A stretch of DNA of 59,766 nucleotides from an uncultured Bacteroidota bacterium (GTDB lineage Bacteria > Bacteroidota > Bacteroidia > Flavobacteriales > Flavobacteriaceae), in contig CAIMBK010000057.1 in the NCBI GenBank assembly GCA_903839195.1, forward strand, positions 1 through 59,766, written 5' to 3'. A program made the position numbers and the translations under genes. The notes under the pieces were generated by a model, which had not been told where the DNA came from, ran no database searches, and worked only from the letters and a program-made list of their open reading frames with translations. Shown in pieces: positions 53,606 to 59,766 of the stretch. The stretch's first letter is position 1; each line of letters opens with the position of its first letter.

Positions 53606-56449
53606 ATGTCAAATCAAAAACGATTGTTTTTACTGGATGCTTATGCTTTAATTTTTAGAGGTTATTATGCCTTTATAAAAAACCCGCGTATCAATTCAAA
53701 AGGAATGGATACTTCGGCCATTATGGGATTTATGAATTCGTTAATGGACGTCATCAAACGAGAAAAACCAGATCATTTGGCCGTGGCTTTTGATAAAGGC
53801 GGAAGCGATTTGAGAAACGAAATTTTTCCCGAATACAAAGCCCATCGCGATGCAACGCCCGAAGCCATAAAAATTGCCGTTCCCTATATTCAAAAATTAT
53901 TGAACGCGATGCACATTCCGATTATTGAAGTAAAAGGATATGAAGCCGATGACTTAATTGGAACCATCGCCAAACAAGCCGAAAAACAAAACTTCAAGGT
54001 TTTTATGGTTACGCCCGATAAAGATTTTGCCCAATTGGTTTCCGAAAATATTTTTATGTACAAACCTGCCCGAATGGGAAATGGAATTGAAATTTGGGGC
54101 GTTCCCGAAGTTTTAGAAAAATTTGAAATTGAGCGTCCCGACCAAGTAATTGATTTTCTTGGGATGATGGGCGATGCGGCCGATAATATTCCCGGATTTC
54201 CGGGCGTGGGCGAAGTTACAGCCAAGAAATTATTGAAAGAATTTGGAACCATTGAAAACCTTTTGGAAAACACCGATAAACTAAAAGGTAAATTGAAAGA
54301 AAATATCGAAGCCAATAAAGAAAAAGGGCTTTTGTCCAAAACATTGGCAACGATACTTTTGGATTGTCCCGTAGTTTTTAACGAAACCGATTATGAATTA
54401 TCAACTCCCGATGTGGATCAAACGGATGCGCTTTTCAACGAATTGGAATTTAGACGAATGGCCGAACAATTTGACGCTATTTTTCGCCCTGGATCAAAAA
54501 ACATAACGCCAACCCCATCGGTTGATGAAGCCAAATTATACAAAAAACCGCAACCCAAAAACGACGAACAATTTGACCTTTTTGGAAGTACGCTTCATGA
54601 TGAAACTTCCGAAGAAACGCGCCATCAATATTATAGTTCGCTAGAAAATACCGAACATTTTTATCAAGTTGTCGAAGGTGATTTGGGCATAAAATTGCTT
54701 TTGCAAAACCTTCAAAACCAAAAATCCGTTTGCTTTGACACTGAAACCACGGGACTTGATGCGCTTCATGCGGAGTTGGTTGGAATTTCTTTTTCCTACG
54801 AAAAAGGTAAAGGATTTTACGTTCCGTTTCCAGAAAATCAGACCGAAACGCAAACGATTATCGATAAATTTATTCCGTTTTTCGAAAACGAAACCATTGA
54901 AAAAATAGGTCAGAATTTAAAATATGATTTGAAAATTCTCTCCAATTATAATATTAAGGTAAAAGGTAATTTGTTTGATACCATGATTGCGCATTATTTG
55001 ATTAATCCCGATATGCGTCATAATATGGACATTTTATCGGAAACGTATTTGAAATATTCACCAAAATCCATCGAAGAATTAATTGGTAAGAAAGGAAAAA
55101 ATCAAAAATCAATGCGCGATGTGACTTTGGATGAAATAAAAGAATACGCCGTTGAAGATGCTGATGTGACTTTGCAACTCAAAGAAATTTTTACATTAGA
55201 ATTAGACAAAACAGAAACCAAAAAACTATTTGAAGAAATTGAAATTCCGTTAATTCCGGTTTTGGCCGATATGGAACGCGAAGGCATCCGTGTGGATATT
55301 GATTTTCTAAAATCGTTGTCCGCAACATTGGACAAAGATGTGAAGGATTTGGAAAAAAACATTTATGAAACGGCTGGCGAAAAATTTAATTTAGCCTCTC
55401 CCAAACAATTGGGCGACATATTATTTGACAAACTAAAAATTGGTGGCGCCAAACAAAAGAAAACCAAAACGGGCCAATATGCCACTGGCGAAGAAGTTTT
55501 GAGTTATTTGGCCAATGAAAATCCAATTGTAAAAGACATTTTGGATTGGCGACAATTAATAAAGCTTCAAAATACGTATGTTGAAGCGCTTCCTAATCAA
55601 GTTGATAAAGCCACGAAACGCATTCATACAGATTATATGCAAACGGTTGCCGCAACGGGCCGATTGAGTTCCAATAATCCCAATTTGCAAAACATCCCAA
55701 TTCGAACCGAACGAGGCCGTCAAATTCGGAAAGCATTTGTGGCAAGAGATGAAAATTATACCTTACTTTCTGCGGATTATTCCCAAATAGAATTGCGTAT
55801 AATTGCGGCTTTGAGCGGCGAAGAAAATATGATTTTGGCCTTTAAAAATCACGAAGACATTCATAAATCGACGGCTTCGAAAGTGTTTAATGTGCCGTTG
55901 GAAGAAGTGACTCGCGAACAAAGAAGCCACGCAAAAACAGTTAATTTTGGAATCATATATGGGGTTTCGGCTTTCGGATTGAGCAACCAAACTTCGCTTT
56001 CCCGTTCGGAAAGTGCGGCGTTGATTGAGGCGTATTATCAAACATATCCCAAATTAAAATCCTATATTCAAGATCAAATTGAAAGCGCTCGCGAGGAGGG
56101 TTATGTTCAAACCATTTTGGGAAGACGACGTTATTTGAAAGATATTAATTCGCAGAATGCGATTGTTCGTGGGGCTGCCGAAAGAAATGCTGTAAACGCT
56201 CCAATTCAAGGAAGTGCCGCCGATATTATTAAAATTGCGATGATTAACATTCATAAAAAACTAACCGCCGAAAACTGGAAAAGCAAAATGTTATTGCAGG
56301 TTCATGACGAATTGGTGTTTGATGTTCATAATTCGGAATTGGAAAAAATCCAACCCATGATTAAACACGAAATGGAAAATGCCTTTTCGCTCGAAGTTCC
56401 TTTGGAAGTCGAAATTGGACAGGGAAAAGATTGGCTAGAAGCGCATTAG
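53606..56449 (+). CDS. polA: DNA polymerase I
   Basis: 947 residues from ATG 53606 (MSNQKRLFLLDAYALIFRGYYAF). An in-frame TTG at 53543 would add 21 residues without family similarity, so it is not used. The 5'-nuclease domain (1-about 290) includes FDKGGSDLRNEIFPEYKAHRDATP, the proofreading domain (about 365-560) keeps its DxE in CFDTETTGLDALHAELVGI, and the polymerase domain (about 570-947) has motif A LLSADYSQIELRII (about 723), motif B YGVSAFGL and motif C LLQVHDELVFDV (about 899). It repairs DNA and removes Okazaki primers. Convergent with the LacI gene two bases away. Confidence 0.96.
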   Translation: MSNQKRLFLLDAYALIFRGYYAFIKNPRINSKGMDTSAIMGFMNSLMDVIKREKPDHLAVAFDKGGSDLRNEIFPEYKAHRDATPEAIKIAVPYIQKLLNAMHIPIIEVKGYEADDLIGTIAKQAEKQNFKVFMVTPDKDFAQLVSENIFMYKPARMGNGIEIWGVPEVLEKFEIERPDQVIDFLGMMGDAADNIPGFPGVGEVTAKKLLKEFGTIENLLENTDKLKGKLKENIEANKEKGLLSKTLATILLDCPVVFNETDYELSTPDVDQTDALFNELEFRRMAEQFDAIFRPGSKNITPTPSVDEAKLYKKPQPKNDEQFDLFGSTLHDETSEETRHQYYSSLENTEHFYQVVEGDLGIKLLLQNLQNQKSVCFDTETTGLDALHAELVGISFSYEKGKGFYVPFPENQTETQTIIDKFIPFFENETIEKIGQNLKYDLKILSNYNIKVKGNLFDTMIAHYLINPDMRHNMDILSETYLKYSPKSIEELIGKKGKNQKSMRDVTLDEIKEYAVEDADVTLQLKEIFTLELDKTETKKLFEEIEIPLIPVLADMEREGIRVDIDFLKSLSATLDKDVKDLEKNIYETAGEKFNLASPKQLGDILFDKLKIGGAKQKKTKTGQYATGEEVLSYLANENPIVKDILDWRQLIKLQNTYVEALPNQVDKATKRIHTDYMQTVAATGRLSSNNPNLQNIPIRTERGRQIRKAFVARDENYTLLSADYSQIELRIIAALSGEENMILAFKNHEDIHKSTASKVFNVPLEEVTREQRSHAKTVNFGIIYGVSAFGLSNQTSLSRSESAALIEAYYQTYPKLKSYIQDQIESAREEGYVQTILGRRRYLKDINSQNAIVRGAAERNAVNAPIQGSAADIIKIAMINIHKKLTAENWKSKMLLQVHDELVFDVHNSELEKIQPMIKHEMENAFSLEVPLEVEIGQGKDWLEAH

Positions 56450-56451
56450 AC

Positions 56452-57480
56452 TTAGAAAATTCTTCTTGAAGATTCTCTTTCTTTTAATTGTGTTTTAATA
56501 ACTACCGTTTCGTAAGGCAAATTTTCTTCCTTAGATTCTAATCTATTGATGAGTAATTTGGCGGCCGCCTCGCCTATTTCAATTCCGTGCTGACTTACGG
56601 TGGTTAAACTAGGAGACAATCTTCTGGATGCTAGAATTCCATCGGCAAAACCAATAATAGATAGTTTTTCGGGGATTTGGAATCCTTTTTTAAGCGCTGT
56701 TTTTAATGCCGCTACCGAATCGCTTTCTTCTAAAGCAAAAACGCCATCAACAACATTGTTTTCAAAAGCAGCTGCAATTTTTTCGTTCAATCCGGTTTGA
56801 GAATCCAGACGAAGAATGATTTTTTCGTTTATAGGTAAATTAGAATCATGCATTGCTTTTAAATATCCTTCGGCACGCAGTTTTCCAACGCTTAAATTAT
56901 CGATGGAGGAAACAAGAGCAATATTTTTACATCCTAAATTTACAAGATGTTTGGTTGCATTATAGGACGAATCAAAGTCATCCACAATTACTTTATCACA
57001 ATTAATTCCTTCTGCAATTCGGTCAAACATCACGATGGGAGTTCCTTCGTTTATTATTTCGGAAAAATGATTGTATTCGTTTAGTTTTTGAGCCTCTTCA
57101 GAAACCGAAAGAATGAATCCGTCAATCGTTCCGTTGCTTAACATTTCGAGAGTATGTACTTCTTTTTCTAGAGATTCATTGGAAATACACATAATTACAT
57201 TGTATCCTTTTTGGTCGGCCACCTTTTCGATACCGCTAAAAACTTTGGCAAAAAAAGAATTTAAAATATTTGGAATAATTACGCCGATCGTTTTGGTTTT
57301 CCTGTTTTTTAGGTTCAAACCAATGACATTTGGTTTATAATTTTTGAGTTTGGCATATTCCTGAATCTTAACTTTTGTTTGCGTACTAATTTCCGGACTG
57401 TCGTTAAGGGCTTTGGAAACAGTAGAAACGGAGACGTGAAGTTCTTTTGCGATTTGTTTTAAAGTAGCTTTTGGTTTCAT
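56452..57480 (-). CDS. LacI-family transcriptional regulator
   Basis: 342 residues from ATG 57480 (MKPKATLKQIAKELHVSVSTVSKALN). The N-terminal helix-turn-helix is ATLKQIAKELHVSVSTVSKALNDSPEIS, followed by the hinge and a periplasmic-binding-protein-like core with TIGVIIPNILNSFFAKVFSGIEK and the C-terminal TTVSQHGIEIGEAAAKLL. It likely senses a sugar or derivative. No sugar catabolic genes are in the neighbourhood, so its target is not seen. A direct repeat lies upstream (57531-57562). No terminator separates it from polA. Confidence 0.9.
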   Translation of the reverse strand: MKPKATLKQIAKELHVSVSTVSKALNDSPEISTQTKVKIQEYAKLKNYKPNVIGLNLKNRKTKTIGVIIPNILNSFFAKVFSGIEKVADQKGYNVIMCISNESLEKEVHTLEMLSNGTIDGFILSVSEEAQKLNEYNHFSEIINEGTPIVMFDRIAEGINCDKVIVDDFDSSYNATKHLVNLGCKNIALVSSIDNLSVGKLRAEGYLKAMHDSNLPINEKIILRLDSQTGLNEKIAAAFENNVVDGVFALEESDSVAALKTALKKGFQIPEKLSIIGFADGILASRRLSPSLTTVSQHGIEIGEAAAKLLINRLESKEENLPYETVVIKTQLKERESSRRIF

Positions 57481-57492
57481 AATAAAGGACAA

Positions 57493-57739
57493 TTGAAGCG
57501 TAAAAATAAGAAAACTTACGGTATTATTTTATTTATTAGCAAAAGGATAGTCATTTATTAGCGATAATTTCACAGTTCTAGGTTTTGACTCGCATTTATT
57601 TGATGGCAAAACAAAGCAAAACCGATTAAAACTCCATTCAATTCAGGTTTATTTTAGTTATATAATATTGGTTTTGGTTTAAAAATTTAAAAAAAAGGAG
57701 GCTAAGAAAATCAGGTTTAAAATAATCTTATTCAGGTAT
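57493..57739. other. Gene-free stretch between LacI and rplM
   Basis: No credible open frame or tRNA. The only features are ATTTATTAGC repeated at 57531-57540 and 57553-57562, 22 bases apart, and AT-rich sequence. The rplM promoter follows at 57740. Confidence 0.5.
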
Positions 57740-57769
57740 TTGTATTTAAAATAAATAATTGTACTTTTG
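57740..57769 (+). promoter_or_regulatory. Promoter of the rplM-rpsI unit
   Basis: TTG (57740-57742), 19-base spacer, TACTTTTG (57762-57769): the best match to the Bacteroidota consensus in the window. The leader contains a CCCC/GGGG hairpin (57773-57790) before ATG 57815. Confidence 0.8.
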
Positions 57770-57814
57770 CAACCCCTTTTTATTGGGGATGGAATGTTTA
57801 ATTAAAAATATATT

Positions 57815-58270
57815 ATGGACGCATTAAGCTACAAGACACAATCAGCAAGCAAAGCCACCGTTACAAAGGAATGGATCATTGTTGATGCAGATGGTCATAA
57901 CTTAGGTCGTCTTGCTTCAAAAGTCGCAATGATTTTAAGAGGCAAGTACAAACCAAGTTATACACCACACGTCGACTGTGGAGATAACGTTATTGTTATC
58001 AACTCAGAGAAAATTAACCTTACAGGTACAAAAATGGATGACAAAATTTACATGCGTCATACAGGGTATCCAGGGGGACAAAGAACTTTAACTGCCAAAG
58101 TATTGCAATCAAAAAACCCTGCATTACTAGTAGAAAAAGCCGTAAAAGGTATGTTGCCTAAAAACAAATTAGGAGCTGAACTTTTTAGAAATTTAAATGT
58201 TGTTGTAGGATCAGAGCACAAACAAGGCGCTCAAAAACCTAAAACTGTTAACCTAAACGATCTTAAGTAA
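57815..58270 (+). CDS. rplM: Ribosomal protein L13
   Basis: 151 residues. The family stretch WIIVDADGHNLGRLASKVAMILRGKYKPSYTPHVDCGDNVIVINSEKI and the middle YMRHTGYPGGQRTLTAKVL are invariant in bacterial L13. It is a primary 23S rRNA binder of the large subunit. TAA and the ATG of rpsI overlap (TAATG), so the two are translationally coupled, as in most bacteria. Confidence 0.98.
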   Translation: MDALSYKTQSASKATVTKEWIIVDADGHNLGRLASKVAMILRGKYKPSYTPHVDCGDNVIVINSEKINLTGTKMDDKIYMRHTGYPGGQRTLTAKVLQSKNPALLVEKAVKGMLPKNKLGAELFRNLNVVVGSEHKQGAQKPKTVNLNDLK

Positions 58271-58656
58271 TGGGAGTTATTCACAAAATCGGTAGAAGAA
58301 AAACCGCTGTTGCACGTGTATATGTTTCGCAAGGAACAGGAAAAATCACTGTAAACAAAAAAGAATTTGCAACTTACTTTCCTACAGCTACTTTACAGTA
58401 CAAAGTATTACAACCTATGTCATTGACAGAAAATGTAAACAACTTTGACGTAAAAGTAAATGTTTACGGAGGAGGTTCAACTGGACAAGCAGAAGCAGTA
58501 AGAATGGCATTAGCACGCGTAATGTGTGAAGTAGATGCAGAAAACAGAGCTATCTTGAAACCAGAAGGTTTGTTGACGAGAGATCCAAGAATGGTTGAAC
58601 GTAAAAAATTCGGTCAGAAGAAAGCTCGTAAGAGATTCCAATTCTCTAAACGTTAA
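58270..58656 (+). CDS. rpsI: Ribosomal protein S9
   Basis: 128 residues, with the conserved IGRRKTAVARVYVSQGTGKITVN near the start and the basic C-terminus DPRMVERKKFGQKKARKRFQFSKR, whose terminal Lys/Arg reaches the P-site tRNA. Overlaps the rplM stop by one base. The S9 gene is followed by a 183-base spacer with hairpins, then rpsB. Confidence 0.98.
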   Translation: MGVIHKIGRRKTAVARVYVSQGTGKITVNKKEFATYFPTATLQYKVLQPMSLTENVNNFDVKVNVYGGGSTGQAEAVRMALARVMCEVDAENRAILKPEGLLTRDPRMVERKKFGQKKARKRFQFSKR

Positions 58657-58661
58657 TACAA

Positions 58662-58795
58662 CCCGTCTTGTTTCAATTGAACAAGACATCGCTTATTTAA
58701 AGTATTTAAAAACAATGTTGTTGTTGTCCTGATGCGTCAGGAAATTAGTTTAGCATCTAAATGAAGCCAACTGCAAACAGCTAAAAGCTGACCGC
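58662..58795 (+). promoter_or_regulatory. Structured spacer between rpsI and rpsB (possible S2 leader)
   Basis: Three plus-strand hairpins occur in a row: GTCTTGTT/AACAAGAC (58665-58687), TCCTGA-TGCG-TCAGGA (58727-58742) and CAGC-TAAAA-GCTG (58778-58790). None is followed by a T-run, so they are not terminators. Spacing and position suggest a ribosomal-protein leader, but no known family can be confirmed by eye. Confidence 0.4.
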
Positions 58796-58839
58796 TTATT
58801 GGAACATTGCTAATCAACAGAACGTAAACTAAACAAAAA

Positions 58840-59730
58840 ATGTCAAACAAAGTAGAAGTAAAAGAATTACTAGAAGCAGGTGTTCACTTCGGACACATGA
58901 CTAGAAAATGGGATCCAAACATGGCCCCTTACATTTATATGGAACGTAATGGAATCCACATTATTAATCTATATAAAACAGCTGCAAAAATTGAAGAAGC
59001 TAATGAAGCTTTGAAAAAAATTGCAGCATCCGGTAGAAAAATACTATTCGTAGCTACCAAAAAACAAGCAAAAGATATCGTTGCCGAAAAAGCAAAAGCA
59101 GCCAACATGCCTTACATCACTGAAAGATGGCCTGGCGGAATGTTGACTAACTTCGTAACTATCAGAAAAGCCGTTAAAAAAATGGCTACTATCGATAAAA
59201 TGAAGAAAGACGGTACCTTCATGACATTGTCTAAAAAAGAACGTTTGCAAGTTGATCGTCTTCGTGCAAAATTAGAAAAGAACTTAGGTTCTATCTCTGA
59301 CATGTCAAGATTACCTGCTGCATTATTTGTAGTAGATATCAAAGCAGAACACATCGCAATAAAAGAAGCTCAAAAATTAAACATTCCAGTTTTTGCAATG
59401 GTTGACACCAACTCTGACCCACGTGAGGTTGATTATGTTATTCCATCAAATGATGATGCTTCAAAATCTATCGATAAAATATTAACTCTTGTTACTGCTG
59501 CCGTTATTGACGGTTTGGCCAACAGAAGTTCTGACAAAGACGGCGAAGAAACTACAGAAGTTGTTGAAGCTGTTGAAGTAGCAGCAGTTCTAGAAGCTGC
59601 CGCAGAACCAGTTGCAGTTGCTGAAGAAGTAGTTGCTGAAGAAGTAGTTGCCGAAGAAGTAGTTGCCGAAGAAGTAGTTGCTGAAGAAGTAACGCCAGAA
59701 GCTGCTGAAGAAACTAAAACAGAAGAATAA
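58840..59730 (+). CDS. rpsB: Ribosomal protein S2 with acidic repetitive C-terminal tail
   Basis: 296 residues; bacterial S2 is usually about 230-260. The core (1-about 230) is standard: LLEAGVHFGHMTRKWDPNMAPYI, TERWPGGMLTNFVTIRKAVKKM, LPAALFVVDIKAEHIAIKEAQKLNIPVFAMVDTNSDP and NDDASKSIDKILTLV. Beyond it runs an acidic, Val/Ala/Glu-rich extension that ends in tandem VVAEE units encoded by 15-base repeats (59623-59690). It contacts S1 and the platform of the small subunit. No downstream gene is seen before the window ends. Confidence 0.97.
   Translation: MSNKVEVKELLEAGVHFGHMTRKWDPNMAPYIYMERNGIHIINLYKTAAKIEEANEALKKIAASGRKILFVATKKQAKDIVAEKAKAANMPYITERWPGGMLTNFVTIRKAVKKMATIDKMKKDGTFMTLSKKERLQVDRLRAKLEKNLGSISDMSRLPAALFVVDIKAEHIAIKEAQKLNIPVFAMVDTNSDPREVDYVIPSNDDASKSIDKILTLVTAAVIDGLANRSSDKDGEETTEVVEAVEVAAVLEAAAEPVAVAEEVVAEEVVAEEVVAEEVVAEEVTPEAAEETKTEE
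59623..59690 (+). repeat. 15-bp tandem repeat within rpsB
   Basis: GAAGAAGTAGTTGCN recurs with a period of 15 bases, starting at 59623, 59638, 59653 and 59668, with a fifth partial unit from 59683. It encodes EEVVA units in frame and is likely to vary in copy number by slippage. Confidence 0.9.
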
Positions 59731-59766
59731 AAATAAATTTTAAGATTGGAGAATTTGAAGTTTAAA

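Noticed and set aside
53890..54339. 149-codon minus-strand frame inside polA
   Set aside because: Antisense to the 5'-nuclease domain of DNA polymerase I, Ser/Phe-rich shadow.
59623..59690. CRISPR-like array
   Set aside because: Direct repeats without spacers, in frame within rpsB; a coding tandem repeat.
1..59766. Mobile element, prophage or defence island
   Set aside because: No transposase, integrase, phage structural or restriction gene seen; gene content and promoter style are uniform and housekeeping.

Overview
The window looks like a chromosomal segment of a Flavobacterium-type Bacteroidota. It is AT-rich, starts rarely show a Shine-Dalgarno sequence, and most transcription starts have the Bacteroidota promoter form TTG-N17..23-TAnnTTTG. 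It carries sprA (type IX secretion translocon), a choice-of-anchor-L surface protein, and an alternative complex III / cytochrome oxidase operon. I see no prophage, insertion sequence, CRISPR array or plasmid-like block. Most of the window is core chromosome, and the interest lies in small proteins, degenerate paralogues and regulatory structures.

Layout. 1-2284 (-): 5' part of a large secreted surface protein that runs off the left edge. 2285-2704: gene-free, with an orphan two-way terminator. 2705-5784 (+): NifU-like Fe-S scaffold with a doubled N-domain, a dispersed structured repeat, then a DUF255/YyaL thioredoxin-domain protein. 9352-5781 (-): TolC, a 58-residue membrane protein, a MacA/HlyD-type adaptor and TsaB. 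9536-10927 (+): DUF4403 lipoprotein. 16090-13152 (-): ctaB/cyoE, two subunit III genes and subunit IV of cytochrome oxidase. A second unit follows, 13076-10920 (-): a Cys-less Sco-like protein, SCO, DUF420 (CtaM-like) and a small CxxC membrane protein. 30444-16359 (-): ruvB, queG, maeB, ruvA, sprA, gcvH, a VanZ-like gene and deoC.

41824-30523 (-): one promoter appears to drive actA, actB, actC, actD, actE, actF, coxB and coxA, that is, quinol:cytochrome c oxidoreductase plus oxidase subunits II and I. With the cox/assembly locus about 14 kb away this gives a full terminal respiratory chain and its copper/haem assembly factors. 42043-42432 (+): SPOR protein. 47071-42491 (-): rimP-nusA-infB with a terminator-like hairpin in its leader. 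47258 (+): universal stress protein. 48262-48332 (-): tRNA-Gln. 48489-51812 (+): DUF2723 membrane protein. 52173-52237 region (-): Cys-less thioredoxin and metallophosphoesterase. 53606 (+): polA. 57480 (-): LacI-family regulator. 57815-59730 (+): rplM, rpsI, rpsB.

Best leads: possible attenuation of rimP-nusA-infB, the uncharacterised oxidase-assembly proteins, the two thioredoxin-fold proteins that have lost their cysteines, the small protein inside the efflux operon, the dispersed repeat at 3687-3756, and the structured S9-S2 spacer.
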